Source of the DNA: Lactifluus volemus
Lineage: Eukaryota > Basidiomycota > Agaricomycetes > Russulales > Russulaceae
Assembly (NCBI GenBank): GCA_022376515.1
Contig: WTXI01000089.1
Span: 62,001-126,000, forward strand
DNA length: 64,000 bases
Reading direction: 5' to 3'
Each line of letters starts with the position of its first letter. The stretch's first letter is position 1. This document shows positions 44,771 to 57,784 of the stretch, piece by piece. The position numbers and the translations under genes were made by a program. A model generated the notes under the pieces. That model worked only from the letters and a program-made list of their open reading frames with translations. It searched no databases and was not told the DNA's origin.

Positions 44771-46372
44771 TTAAGATATGGATAGATGGGTCAAGACGTA
44801 CTTCGATGCATCAATTATAGCCAGATGCTCATCGAACATCGAAGGATCCACCAACCGCAGGCTGATGGGATGGCCTGCCACTTGTCGTTCGTTGAGAAAT
44901 CTGGTAAATGCGTCCCGAATATCACTTTCACCAGAATATCCAACCTTCTCAAGGTTCGGAAGGAGCTTCAGTGGTGGCTCTCCATCGTCGGATGATAAGG
45001 AACGGAAGATTTTCTCAACAAGATCATCTTGCACATGAATGGCCTTCGCGTTGGTGAACGGCCTAAGGAGTTCACGCCATTGTATTCGGTCGGGATTGTT
45101 GTGCCGTTCTGACGATCGCTCGTGCTCTTGGTAGCTGAATGTGACTTGCTCGACAATAGAAAGTATGGGTGAAAGTGAACCAAACAATTGCGCCGCAGAG
45201 GTAACTTGCCAGTCGAAAAGTGGACACCAGATCTTCAACAGTAAGGGAGTGTCCCAGTTCCAAGGGACCGCATGTAAGGAAACGGAAAGTGGACTGAAAG
45301 TTACGTGGACAGCGCTAAATGTGAGGATTTTGGATGCCTGCATGAACTGCAAGAGGCGTGGAACAGTAAAGGAGCGCTCATGAGGAAGAGAGAAATGAAG
45401 GGTATTGAGCGAAGGCGCGCTCATACGAGCAAAAAGGCTTTCCGAATAGTAGGTATCCACACCTTGGAACCCAAACCGGTGTAGCTTGGGAAGTGTGATC
45501 GTGTCCAGAGTCTGGTGCGACTGCCGTTCAACTTCATGTCGAACACTGGCAAGGTAACGAAAACGAATGGACAGCCTCTCTAGCTGGGGCATAAGCGAAA
45601 GCCAGGTAAGTATATAACTCGGACAGAAATAGGCGGGATCCGGGATATCGAGAAGCTCGAGAGTGACAAGGCCGGCAGTCGTGCTAAGTAAGGGCGACCC
45701 AATTGGAACGGAAGCCCCCAAAAGTCTGAGATGGCGTAGATTAGGAGCTTGAAACGTTACGGGAAGGTCCAGTTCAAGTATGGTCCGAGAATTGATATAC
45801 ATGCGTTCCAGAATTGGGAACTGGCCATCCATTGCTGTGACGAACTTGCCGACATTTGGGAGCATCCAAAAGTAAACGCGACGCACGCGATTAGTGCGTG
45901 AAAGTGCGAGAAATAGACCCGATTCATCTTCTGCCGTCATCTGCTGCAGATCCAAAGTGTGATAATAGATGACGAGTGGTAAAAGTGGTGAATGTGCAAG
46001 CATGTCCGCTACAGGCACACCATTGGTGCACACGAGATGAAGGTCGAGCCGGGATGGCGATCCAAGAATAATATTTCACCACAGTCGACAAACATGTGCC
46101 AGTTTGTACCACCAACGTAGGTCGGGCCAAGCAATGGGCCAGGTCATCCCAGATCTATCGGCATATTCGGTTGGATCTGCCAGCCGATAAAGATGAAATA
46201 TGTTGAGAAGTACATCATCGTTGAGGATATGAATAGGTGAGTATCGTATATTTCTGTTGAGCCCAACAGAATCAGAGAACACAACTTGAAGGATTTGGAA
46301 CTCACGGCTTGGCTCACGTCTGCCGAGCCTTCTAATGAGAGGATAGATTATGGTTGAGAAGCAACCAGCCAT
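44771..46372 (-). pseudogene. F-box/LRR-like protein, longest member, one internal TGA
   Basis: Start at 46372 (MAGCFSTIIYPLIRRLGRR), then an intron of about 65 bases. The F-box-like segment reads YSPIHILNDDVLLNIFHLYRL and, after a gap, YKLAHVCRLW. A TGA at 46076-46078 follows directly, where an Arg is expected (CRLW-x-NIILGSPSRLDLHL). After it the frame is open for about 435 codons with weak leucine-rich repeats (ILERMYINSRTILELDLPVT, NLRHLRLLGA, LVTLELLDIP). F-box proteins recruit substrates to SCF ubiquitin ligases. Four shorter relatives lie at 18960, 22360, 58055 and 60920. Confidence 0.7.
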
Positions 46373-46818
46373 TTCGGACAGGTGGTAGGTGTGATTGAAG
46401 AGTGTTTAGTAGTGTAGAGGGTCAGGGGGTCGGAGTAACTGGGCGCCGAGCTTTACCCAGAATGGGACGCCGCTGGTGGTCCACTTTTAACCTCCCTTTC
46501 CACACCTCCGAAAACTCACCACGTTCGTAGCATGCACTTTCAAACAGTTTTCATACAGCGCAGATATGGTACTGTGACCTCGCCACTTACTAGTACAAAC
46601 ACTTCAAAAACTGTCAACCGACGCCCCGTCGCCTCGTGAACACGTAACACACAACGCCAGGTGTACATTTGTGCGAGATGTCTCCTGTATCAATACCATC
46701 GAGATGGACACCCCTGCTCATCTTCGTCGATGGTCAAAAGGCAACTTCATAGGCAACCGTGACGGAAGGATGCACAAAATGATGCAATAGGATTCGTTTG
46801 GGCACCCCTTCGGTGTTA
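46373..46818. repeat. Duplicated F-box 5' flank
   Basis: Counterpart of 20036-20489 and 59100-59550. No gene was recognised. Confidence 0.55.
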
Positions 46819-47000
46819 TCACTTACGACCATGGCGACTCAGAATAATTGCATGATTTCGGTTTAGAATGTTCCGGGAATGCTGTACGCCATGCACCTTG
46901 AAAGCATGGCAATCATCGAGGTACTTGATTTTGTTGATGAACCCGATCGCGTGGTAGAGACAGTTCCCAACTGGACAGAGACAACGAGGCCGAGACAACG
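46819..47000 (-). pseudogene. TPR-like fragment fused to a truncated A34.5
   Basis: Same join as at 20490-20715. The copy has lost the SIAIVR-type codons (a short deletion near 46915). Confidence 0.4.
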
Positions 47001-47770
47001 AGATGACGCGTGATAGGCTTCGAAGCTGCAAAAAAAAGAATCCAGCTTGGAGGAAATCACCAAAAAAGAAAACGGTTTGGAGAGATCAAACGTCTACGAT
47101 GGCGGAAGGGAACACGTACCAAGATAATGCTTTCCTCCTTTCCTTTTACATGGAAGGAGTACGGAGAGATTGCCGAGTTCCTCTGCGCTGACACCTACGC
47201 CTACATGCGCCGTGGCGGCTGTACCACCCTCCTGAGCACCTTTACGACGATTGTAATTCTCACTCTCGTGGTTGATGGCAGGTAGAGGAGGCTCGAGCGT
47301 ATACGTGTCATACGCAGTACTCTTACGGTGTACATCACCCACGAGGCACAATCGTGGCGAATTCTTGACACCTTGAAAAAGGCTTGACTTCACCTTAAAA
47401 TTAACAAAAAGGAAAACGTGCGAGTTTCAGCGTTGCAGAGAGAACCGCCAAGAAAAGACGCACAGCAGAAATTGGAGCTCTTATTAGCCAGAGCTCGGCA
47501 TGTTCGTCCGCGTTCATCGCATCATAGTCAAACTCTCCAAATTCGACATCACCGTAGTAGTCTGCTGCTGTCCGCTGCTACGGGAGGTGTGCTAGCGGCC
47601 GGTGCCTCATTGCGGTTCGATATCCCGACAACAGCACTGGCAACCTCAGTGTTCAGCGACGCCGCGTTTTCTTTTCGAGACCATTTTCTGATGGCTTCTT
47701 TACCTTTTTTGGTTTGATGTTAGAGGATGAAGCGATGGGCCTTGTTGGCGGTGCTATCGAGACGGTGGGA
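46985..47770 (-). pseudogene. Truncated A34.5 copy
   Basis: Exon 2 (VKSSLFQGVKNSPRLCLVGD) and exon 1 are recognisable, with small deletions in exon 1 near 47560. The last exon is replaced by TPR-like sequence. Confidence 0.7.
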
Positions 47771-47849
47771 GGGTACATTTCCTCACCAGTGCCTTTGTTG
47801 GCCCGGGAATGCCGAAGCAAACCACGTGCCAGTTCGGCGAGCGACTAAA

Positions 47850-47985
47850 TTAGAATTTCTCAATAAATGTTTATTTCACTCGCCACTTCACTTCTTGAAT
47901 CAAACCTATTCCCATCATCGTGGTAGAGGAAGGTCATACATTGGCGATAGTAACTAGATGAGTAGGGACGAGTTAAAGTCGTTTT
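47850..47985. repeat. Dispersed repeat R, copy 5
   Basis: AATAAATGTTTATTTCACTC, then CCCATCATCGTGGTAGAGG. It leads into the Arg/Ser-rich frame, as at 8487-8650, and marks the left side of duplication block II. Confidence 0.55.
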
Positions 47986-48240
47986 GTGTCCGCGGTGCTT
48001 GAAGAAACCAAGAAGGAAAAACAGACTCAAACTACCAACCCATCTCCGGAGGAACAACCAGAGCGCGGAGATCACGACGATGTAACCAAACGTTCACGTC
48101 GCTCAAAGGAGAGGAAAGATAACAAGGATATCCAAGGGGCTGCTTTGTCTTCCCACCGACACAGTTCACGCTCTCGCCGAGGCACAGAAGAGATAACCAT
48201 GGCCCCAGCCGTCGACGGTCCAGATCACCCTAAATTAGTC
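47986..48240 (+). other. Arg/Ser/Lys-rich open frame without ATG, second copy
   Basis: Diverged copy of 8653-8919 (KKEKQTQTT, then KERKDNKDIQGAALSSHRHS) with an internal deletion that changes the tail. Confidence 0.3.
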
Positions 48241-48479
48241 CTGTCCGTTTCCCCACTATCTATTAATGTTCACTCCGTACTACCTTGGAGATTTACTAAT
48301 AGTAGACTACACGTTCGTCATGATGGACGCAAGAATGTCTGTAACTCCATGTGCTCGGGTCAGCAATCGTAATGGGTGATGTTAGTGGTGTTATACCATC
48401 ATCATCCGTACACTTGCTCAACGTACTACTGATCGAATCACCTCCCAACAAGTTCAACCTTTCCTTCCAACATGGCTTC

Positions 48480-51400
48480 CAGCCACCGACACTGTAAAGG
48501 AGTTGCGCGTCCAGGATCCGTCAGGATCGATGTCCCATTGTCACCCTCCTCCTCTTCGCTGCTTCCACTTCCGCCTCTGCCTCTTCTGCTTCTCCCTTCT
48601 CCTTTTCAATCTCCTCGTCGAGGTCGATGCCCTCATCAAGGATCGGCGGGTCGACAGCCCCGGCGTTGCATCGCATGTACCATGCGGGTGACGGATCGAA
48701 CAGTTCCAAATCCGATTTGCTAACCCCGCTGTCCGCGCGCACTTTATGCCCGCGGCGGCTTCGGCTTCGGAACGCGCCCTCTTCTTCCGTGTGCCACCCA
48801 CGGTCGCGCTGTTCATCTCTCCGGCGGCGCACCCTGGCTTTGAGCGCAGCAGGTACTACCACGGTCCGCACCCGCAAGTGCAGCGTGACGAGTAGGTCTC
48901 GTTGCAGCATCCATCGGACGACATCGTGGAACATTGGAACCCGCTAACTTTACCACCGTCGCATAGAAGTGGTTTGACGAAGCTCCCGAAATGGTAGCGA
49001 GCAGCTGCGGCAGTGAAGGGATGGATGGGTCAGAGAAAGCGTCTCAGAACTCTTTCGCAACGTCATTCATGCTATACGAGTCGTGAGGCTGCATAATATG
49101 ATGAAGAGGTCGATGGCGTACAGAGTTTCGATTTTGTATGATAGTGAAAAGACCGTCTTGAGACCACGATGAACCATGTCGACAATCTTTGCTCGTCGAT
49201 GACGCACCAACCATCGTACTATAGGGTCTCGAGGTCCCAGTCCAAAAGACTCGCCACATCCATGAGGCTATGTCCCAGAAGTGATCGATGATCAGCCCAG
49301 AACAAGCATCAGCATAAACAGACATACGACAACTCCTCCTCTCACACGTTCGTCCCTCGAATCGCCACATACACGTCCACCAATTCATGCTCAGAACCGT
49401 CAGGACCGCTCAACAAAAGTAAGCTCTTCCATGGTTCGAGGGCAGGTGGACGCCACGCGCCAACACTAAAATTGCGGCCCCAAGTGCCGATGCCGTCTCT
49501 CGGCCCCATCATCTTACCGTATTCTGCAACTCCTCGTCATCTGTGTTGTGAAGAAGCGTGTCGAGGTGGGGCGGAAGCTATAACTCCATGGGGGAGGTTG
49601 TGGATCGTGAGATGGGCGAGCAAGCGTGACTTTATGGATTCGTATAACGTTTTCATGGCTGGTGCGACGGAAGAGACGGAAATTGCTTCGTTCATGTACT
49701 CTTCGTAAGTCCTAGCTGAAGAGAGTGAATGAACCCGGGGCTACCTTGAAAACAATCAAAACGGGCACGTTTAAATGCAAAGTCATTGTGGTGGACCTTA
49801 CCTGCAGCTTCAAATTCGGCCTTCACAAACTCGTCCCCGCGCCTGCCCTAAACCTCGACCCGATTGGGACACATCGATTTCATCCAATCCGACGTCGCGC
49901 CCTCTCGCAAAACCAACACCGTCTCGATTACCGACTCTGACGCGCCCTCAACCGAAGACATCAGTTGGACAGCATTTTGAAGTAAGGTTTTGTACATATT
50001 GAGTATTTTCCGCTGTTGGGACCTTCATACCACAGCCTTTGCGGTGCTTACCTTTAGTCTACTTACATCTTTAGCTCTTCTTTCAGACATTTTTACTATA
50101 CCGGTTCTACGAGACGACACTTATCAGCGCTCTACCACTCTCTCACCGCTTCTTCTCCCCTTTTTACAGACTATCGAGCGATGTCGCGCGTGAGGCCAAG
50201 CCATCGGAGCGTTGCCGATGCAGCGCCTCCTCGCCTGAAGCTTCACATCCCCTTCCTTTCGTCTACCATTCGCGTTTCACACTATTTTGGTCGATCTTAG
50301 GAGGCAGTGTAACAAAGCATTGGCTTCAAAGTCCTTTCCTCTTTCATTTGCCTGAGCTACCTACAGAAAACATCTTGCCCAATGGCCTAGAAGGGCATCC
50401 AATAAGCTGCTTCACTACGTTTTGCACTCGAAGATATAAGAATCTCGCCTCATTCTCGTTCCGTCTAGCACTACACTCGTTTCGCACCTGTCGTCTCCCT
50501 CCTCGCTCGTTATAGTTCCAGCCTCGACCCACATGTTCGACAACCCAACGCGTCCATCTCTCGTTTGCCCTTGACCACACAGAGAACATCGCACTCTTGT
50601 TCAACAAAGTTCGACAGCACCTGCTCTTGGAATCATACCACCGTGAGCGTGAATGTGACTTGCCGGTAGATAGTATCAACCGATGTTTCCCGAAGTCGAA
50701 GACGACGGATCTGGCACTTCATGCACGAATGCCACGTGGAACGTCTCCAGCCAAGACGACGAAGTCGGTGGTGGCGTCGGCGGCGGTTCCGCACCCCCCA
50801 CCATTCTCAAAAGCCGAATCAAATTCGGCGGACGATGAAACGTCCTCGTTGCTAGACACGCGATGCTTGCGCTCACCCACGCCCGCGCACGTCCTTATGA
50901 TTATTCCGATGATGATAATTCTTGAGCCTCCACGTGCCGTCCGCATCAGCCCCACACGAGATTGTCCGACGAAAAAGAGGTCGTCGACGGGGAGGGCGAA
51001 CTTTTGGTGACACAGCGCTCTCTTTGGTACTAACAACAATCCCTCGCGACAAGGAATTCGGTGGCGTAACCAAACAGTGCGCCACACTTCGTCTTGCAGC
51101 GGCCCGGGGACGTCCGCGGCATGTCGTCCAAGTGTGGAGGTGGTGGAGGTGATCGTATATCTCGCTCGCGCCGCCTTCTTTGGCGAGAGATGCGCGACTT
51201 GAGGGGATAAGACCGCAATGCTGAGGGAGAGAAGGAGTGTGAGCGGTCCCGCGCGGCGCGTGGACGCTGCTAGATGTACTCCCATTCGTCTTCTTGCTGC
51301 GCATGCTGCTGTATTGGGGGAAGAAGGAGCGCGCTTTTTTTTGGGTCGTCGAGCACGCCTTCTTTGAAATTGGCTGAGCGCCACGGGTTGTCGTATTGAT

Positions 51401-51536
51401 CGGGATCGGAGCTGACCGTCGACCGAGGACGTGTAAGGCATGGTGAGGCATGGGGTGAGGGTGGCCAACGGCATTTAAGGCTGCTTCCGTTGGTGGAGGA
51501 GGTAACTACGAGAATGGCTAGGAGAGTTTCTGCCAT
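48480..51536 (-). pseudogene. NPR3: NPR3 copy II: collinear but broken, with a 782-bp insertion
   Basis: Start at 51536: MAETLLAILVVTSSTNGSSL, then RWPPSPHASP and DNPWRSANFKEGVLDDPKK, which is more complete than copy I here. Further on are FGYATEFL, CHQKFALPVDDLFFVGQSRV, ALYE-type and MELQLPPHL-like remains, MFHDVVRWMLQRDLLVTLHL (about 48860-48930) and the acidic C terminus (ILDEGIDLDEEIEKEK). Breaks: a stop after EWEYI near 51270, foreign sequence 49786-50567, the loss of the FLETVDV segment near 49330, and the same one-base loss near 49225 as in copy I. That shared loss predates the duplication or is a shared sequencing feature. Confidence 0.8.
49786..50567. other. 782-bp insertion of unknown origin inside NPR3 copy II
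   Basis: Absent from copy I, where the flanking bases AGTCA and CCCTTGACC are adjacent (near 11265-11270) and encode continuous Npr3 sequence. No target duplication, TIR or poly(A) was seen. The insert has short open frames (HRFHPIRRRALSQNQHRL at about 49870-49930) but no recognised protein. Confidence 0.7.
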
Positions 51537-52132
51537 CAGAAAGAGGGGATGACTTGTGTTGTTGTATGGAAATATTCAGGGCAATAAGGGACGAGAGAGG
51601 AAGCCAAACTCGTAGCGCAAGTATAACACAGTAGTTAAGCTTATAAGCGTGTGTTATCAGATATTCTTGACCAAGGGAGGGCCCCGATCGTGCAGTCTGA
51701 CAGGTGCGCAGCAGGTCGAACGAAGTGGATAGCTCAGCAAGTGAAGAAAACACTAGATTGCATGTCATTATTAATAACCTGAGAATAGCTCTGCGAGTGA
51801 AGAAAACACTGAGGGATATAGGTGTAGATAGCATGTCTATATACGTCCCACTCAATGGTCCATGGCGGCCTGACCAACTAGCCTGAAGTTGCCCCGCTTG
51901 GCCAATCTCTCTTAACCGTTGCCATGTTGCAATTCAGAAGGCGGAGGCAGAGAAAATCGGAAAACGTAAGCTCGCACCATACCAGAAATACATCCCCACC
52001 TACAAAAGGAATCAAACCCTTGACACTGGACATCTCTTCCATTGAGTATAATACTGTATTCTCGTGAGTGGGATAGTCACGGTCCAGTCTGAAAAAAACA
52101 GGACAACAGTGAAGCCACATATACAATGGATT
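51537..52132. other. NPR3 promoter side and NLR-2 3' flank
   Basis: Counterpart of 12200-12775, including the direct repeat pair. No gene was recognised. Confidence 0.55.
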
Positions 52133-55100
52133 CTACGTAAATAAATTGTGATCAGCCCAATTTGATCCATAAGCAAAAGTTGAGAAATCGAGCCGTGTCT
52201 CATGTTTGCCTGCAATCCAGATAGTGCTGGGTCTGTGAAGGCATGGCCTATGTAGCGCGGGAATCCAAAGCACAAGTTCGTTCTCTTCTCCACATAACCA
52301 ACCATCATTATCGATCAAGGATTGGTCCGTAAGTTGATTCTTGACATTTTCGGTTGCGGTATCCACGACATGAATTGTGTTGGCTGAGGCCGATGCAGTA
52401 TGCTGTCCATCTGGTGAGAATGCGACTGATTTAACTGAAGCGGTGTGTCCAATAACTGAGCCCGCTACAATCTGTCCTGTTGTGGCATCCCACACCCGAA
52501 TCGTGCGATCATCCGAGGCCGATGCGATACGCTCCCCATCTGGTGAGAATGCAACAGATGTGACAAAATTGGTGTGTCCGGTAAACGGGCCCGCTACGAT
52601 CTGTCCTGTTGTGGCATCCCACACCCGAATCGTGCGATCTAAAGAGGCCGATGCGATACGCTCCCCGTCTGGTGAGAATGCAACAAATGTGACCGAATCG
52701 GTGTGTCCGGTAAACGGGCCCGCTATGATCTGTCCTGTTGTGGCATCCCACACCCGAATCGTGCGACCATCCGAGGCCGATGCGATACGCTCCCCGTCTG
52801 TTGAAAATGCAACAGATATGACCGAATCGGTGTGTCCGGTAAACGGGCCCGCTATGATCTGTCCTGTTGTGGCATCCCACACCCGAATCGTGCCATCATC
52901 CGAGGCCGATGCGATACGCTCCCCGTCTGGTGAGAATGCAACAGATGTGACCGAATCAGTGTGTCCGGCAAACGGGCCCGCTACGATCTGTCCTGTTGTG
53001 GCATCCCACACCCGAATCGTGCGATCTAAAGAGGCCGATGCGATACGCTCCCCATCTGGTGAGAATGCAACAGATGTGACCGAACCGGTGTGTCCGGCAA
53101 ACGGGCCCGCTACGACATGTCCTGTCGTGGCATCCCACACCCGAATCGTGCCATCATTCGAGGCCGATGCGATACGCTCCCCGTCTGGTGAGAATGCAAC
53201 AGATGTGACCGAACTGGTGTGTCCGGTAAACGGGCCCGCTACGATCTGTCCTGTTGTGGCATCCCACACCCGAATCGTGCCATCAGAAGAGGCCGACGCG
53301 ATACGCTCCCCGTCTGGTGAGAATGCAACAGATCTGACCGAATACGTGTGTCCGGCAAACGGGCCCGCTACGATCTGTCCTGTTGTGGCATCCCACACCC
53401 GAATCGTGCGATCTAAAGAGGCCGATGCGATACGCTCCCCGTCTGGTGAGAATGCAACAGATGTGACCGAATCGGTGTGTCCGGCAAACGGGCCCGCTAC
53501 GATCTGTCCTGTTGTGGCATCCCACACCCGAATCGTGCCATCATCCGAGGCCGATGCGATACGCTCCCCGTCTGGTGAAAATGCAATAGATCTGACCCGA
53601 TCGGTGTGTCCGGTAAACGGGCCCGCTACGATCTGTCCTGTTGTGGCATCCCACACCCGAATCGTGCGATCTTCCGAGGCGGATGCGATACGCTCCCCAT
53701 CTGGTGAGAATGCAATAGATGTGACCGAACCGGTGTGTCCGGTAAACGGGCCCGCTACGATCTGTCCTGTTGTGGCATCCCACACCCGAATCGTGCCATC
53801 ATCCGAGGCCGATGCGATACGCTCCCCGTCCGGCGAGAATGCAACACAAAAGACCCAGTCGTCATGTGCCTTAATCGTCATTTCCAAAGCAGGCCAATGC
53901 GACAACTGTCCGCGTTCCAACCTCAATCTCCGAAGAAAATGGGGAAGGTATTGACGAAGGATCTGGGAAGAGGCTGGCGCGAAAGGCAGGGCAGAGACGT
54001 AGATATGTGGTGCACTTCTTGCCACTGCCATCCCGAAATACCGCACGAATGAAGCTGCATCCTTTACCAATCCTAACAAATTCTTCACTTCCGTTTGTGA
54101 ACGCTATTGCAATTTCACGCACAAGTCAGCTGCATGTCATATTGAATTATCCGGTGTACATACCTCTCGCAGCAACCATACCAACAGGGATGACAATGCT
54201 CGTGGAGCAACGCCGACACTCTTCTTCACACTAAGCACTTCCAGCCAAAACAAAAACTTTGTTTCAAAGAGTAATCGAATTTTTTTGAGGACATCGTGAT
54301 CGAAGGCAACGCCGTATAAATGATCCCCCCAGTAAATGCAAGCATATGGTAGAGCAGTCGGAATACAGTTGGCGATTCGAGATTCTAAGTCTGGGACGTC
54401 GCTGTTGGCGAGATATGATGACTCGAGTTTGCAGATGTTGAATTTGAGGCCATCGAGCATTAATCCAAGGCAGGAATGTGTCAACTGATGGTGGGCATCC
54501 GCAAGGTCGACATAAAACACGTTGCTCGTCTTGCTCGTCAGAAAGTCGCGAAATGAGGTATGGAGGGGAACGACGGGGCCCGTTTGATCACGTGAAGTGA
54601 CGTTACTCAGCAGCGAGCCGAGGCGGCGGAGAACTTTAAGAACCAGATTGGAATCTTCGGCGTGAACAGTCGGTGCATGCCGTCGCAGGGCAATCAGAGA
54701 ATTGATGGAGAGGGGTTCTATCGCAGCAAAAAGCTGACCCATGATGGACCGAAATAGATCTCGTGCTTCATCTCGTTTGAAGTACTCTTGGAGAACTTCT
54801 TCGTACAACTTGTCCAACAGACCTTGTCCATCGAGACCTCGAGAGCGTCCCAACAAGCGCCGTACACATTCGTTGTCGCTAAGGCCAAGATCGTCACTGC
54901 TCTTTATGAAACCACATGCAACGGCCGCCCACTGAAACAAGCCCTCCGACGCCTGAACTAGTTTGCTACCATGTTCTTTGAACACGTCCTCGCGGAGCTT
55001 GCTCTGAATATATAAGCCAATATCTTGTTCCGTATCGGCAGCCAGTTGGGCGTCATCCATATACAGAATACGGCTGGACCGCGCATTGTCGAATGCATGT

Positions 55101-57346
55101 TTGATGTCATCTTCCGACCTCGATGTGATGAGTATGCGAACGTTTGGCGGAAGATCGATGACACGTTGGGCAAGAAACGTGTGCAGTCCGTCGTCACCAA
55201 TTGTGAGACCACTCTCATCCAACCCATCGATGATGATGAGAATCGGTTCAACGAGTGATAGGTTCTCGAGTGGTTTAAGGAGGAGCCGTTTGAAAAGTCT
55301 ACGAGGATCTCGGGTAGTGCCAAAAGACGGATCACTTGCAATGGCCCTCGTGAGGGCGAGCTTGAACGGAGGATAGCGATTGGAGAGGTCACGGGCAAGC
55401 GTCGTAAAGAAATTATAAGCCTCGTCCTTGAACTCCTTGGGTTTCTCCTTCCGCACAAAAGTGACATAGGAACCGAGATACGTCTCGTCGAAGTGAAGTG
55501 CGATCTCGTGCGCAATTGAGGACTTTCCCGTGCCTGCCTGGCCAAGGAGAACGAGGCCACGTTCGGATTCGGGATTCTCGACCCACTTGACGATGTGGTC
55601 CAAGAAATGTCTGCGTGTTTTTGGATGACAACCCTTCCTATCGTGGAATCGCCATCCTCCCAAAATAGGGGTTTTCCCGATTATTGCACTCAATTCTGTT
55701 TCAATCTTGTCAAACCAATGATCGATGGCTTTGTGACTGTCAGGATGACGCACCAGCTTCCGATGCTTGATTCGACATATCAGTTACCTGTGTCCTCACA
55801 TCCTTTCGCATTTCAGGCACAGCAGCGCCAGCGGCGACAGCAACATGTGTGGGGAATTTTCCTCGTAGTTCTCGTAGTCGGTCGACGGTCTCGCGGAGGT
55901 GTTCGACATTTTTCAAAGCCCGCTCTCCTGCAAATCACATGTTGATAATGAGCAACGAGAGAGGTCAAGACGACGTACCAAGTTGTACATGCTTTGTCGC
56001 GAGCGGTCCGGTAAACGCGTACGATTTGATAAAATTAGCACATTCGGAGACGCAACGTAGCATCTCATTGAGTATATTTTCTTGCGTAGACGCAGGCTGG
56101 ATGTTCTTCAAAACATCCGCCTCATTCGCGAAATCAAACGTATCCACTATCGCCTTAAATGATCTCCGGACGTCATCGTCATGCCGTAACCGGTCCACCG
56201 AACTCTGCCAGTTCGCCAAGAAAAAAAGGGTGAATGCTCCATATCATCCAACGAGGCAAGGACGCGTACCTCGGGAATATGGGAGAGCTGAGTCCATGCC
56301 GACCTAACATGCTAAGAGGTAGCAATTAGATCTATAAATAGAAGAGAATAACAGGTATGGAACATACTTCTTTGGCGATTGGACTGACGGTGTCCATCAC
56401 CTGCTTCATGACATTAACGGCATTTGCCCATGTTGTCACAGCATCCATAGCTTCCTCAGCGCGATCGGGATGACGCAACATCCCCGTCTGGCTGTCTGGC
56501 ACCGTTCCCATAGGAATGCCGCTGTCAACGAGAGGATCACCCATCCTGGAAGAATCAGATATAGGAGCGGTAACTGTCGTGGGTTGCGCGGCTTCAGCTT
56601 CAGCTTGGACAAGAGGACGCGTAACGCCTCCTTCAGGGACAGGGTTGTCCAGTGTGAGATTCGGGGTGTTGACTGTCGCCGTCCGAGAGGAACTTGCGTC
56701 TGATGACAATGCGATCGTTAAGACTGTGGCTGGCTTCTTTGTCTGTCTAGAATGTCCATCCTCATTGCCGAAAACAATGCCGAGTTCTACATGTAGGGTG
56801 CTCAGCGAGAAGCATGAGTAAAAATCATGAGACGAACCGCGAGGTGGTTCACAGGCTATCCTCTGACTTCCGACAAGGATGTCATTCGATTTGGTCCTTT
56901 CCGCATACAGAGATACAGTGATATCAGAGTGTGGTTGTGGAATGCTGCTGGAGACTCAGCCATAACTAGAAATAAAATATGGGAATTCCTCACAAAGCGT
57001 CGAGAATCTCGTTCCATTCTACGTGATTCTCCATTCTCTGCACAGATCGCGTCCGCATCGTTGTCGCCCCGTAAGTCACAGTGACATAAATTTTTCCTCT
57101 CCTCCAGAGGAGGGTCTTGAGACTTGGAAGGTTGTCCGCTCGGACGACTGGCAGGGGAAAGACATTTGGTACCTGTGAGAGCATGACCTCACAAAGGTAG
57201 TACGTACCAGTGACCCGGAGCGGATATGGGCCTGGTTGCATTTCGGTGACCTGAGCGCGGCTGCTGTGCCTGATGTTGGAGATTTGAGAACCTGAGCTGT
57301 AGTAATGGTTAATAGCGGGAGACATCTGGATAGGATACTTTGGCAT
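52133..57346 (-). CDS. NLR-2: C2-NACHT-WD40 receptor-like protein
   Basis: Paralog of NLR-1 with the same exon plan. Start MPKYPIQMSPAINHYY at 57346. C2-like domain FYVTVS-type strand region, here KIYVTVTYGATTMRTRSV. Linker exons at 56332-56709 and 55965-56219. NACHT exon 54137-55753 with P-loop GQAGTGKSS and ILIIIDGLDESG. Last exon 52133-54088. The WD40 array has 11 nearly identical units plus one diverged unit, two fewer than NLR-1, which accounts exactly for the 86-residue difference of this exon. Differences in the NACHT part are scattered substitutions (for example KEFKDE for KESNDE). The large exons are open; the splice before NACHT is ambiguous, as in NLR-1. Confidence 0.85.
52345..53885 (-). 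repeat. WD40 array of NLR-2: 11 units of 129 bp plus one diverged unit
   Basis: Same consensus as in NLR-1 but a different series of variable residues: after GHT it has GS, DR, DS, YS, SS, GS, DS, DS, DS, NF and AS, against mostly DW, NC, DS and DL in NLR-1. The blade residues are mainly D, L, S, N and E, with no Y. A 525-codon antisense frame on the plus strand is a by-product of the 129-bp periodicity. Confidence 0.95.
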
Positions 57347-57589
57347 ACGGATTCGGGGTCATCTGGGTAGCTTTTGAAAAGAGTAAGAAAGAGAAAGACG
57401 GGTGGGTTGAGGGTTGTTGAGCCCTGAGGTAACCATTTGGCACATTGTCTGCGCCCTCTCACGCTCAGCGCTAGCGGCAGGTCACGTTTGTGAGGATTCA
57501 GGAACCTTAAAGCCGAACCCTAAAGCGGGAGTTCACAGTCGTAAGCTGAGGCCCCGGTAATTCACGAACAAAGTGTGACTTGGCACGAG
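57347..57589. other. NLR-2 5' flank
   Basis: Nearly identical to 18248-18487. Presumed promoter region; no motif stands out. Confidence 0.5.
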
Positions 57590-57765
57590 CCTCAGCGTTC
57601 AGCGACGCCGCGTTTTCTCTTCTTCTTTAACTTTTTTGGTTTGATGTTAGAAGGTGAAGCGATGGGCGTTGTGTTGGCGGCGTCATTGACGGAGGGTAAA
57701 TCCTTCTTTCGCCCATGGCCTTTTTGGCCAAGGAAATGCCACTAGAAAGGCCATGTGCCAGACGT
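57590..57765 (-). pseudogene. A34.5 5'-end remnant
   Basis: Counterpart of 18488-18665, nearly identical, with the same CATGTG form of the promoter box. Confidence 0.7.
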
Positions 57766-57784
57766 TGACCAGTCTCGGCGAGCG

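Noticed and set aside
49725..50193. Short open frames in the NPR3 copy II insertion as real genes.
   Set aside because: No motif, no splice support and no second copy in the window; left as an unclassified insertion.
52377..53954. A 525-codon open frame on the plus strand across the NLR-2 WD40 array (and similar ones at 12.8-14.9 kb).
   Set aside because: It is the antisense shadow of a 129-bp repeat whose period is a multiple of three; once one unit is open, all are. It has no family resemblance.
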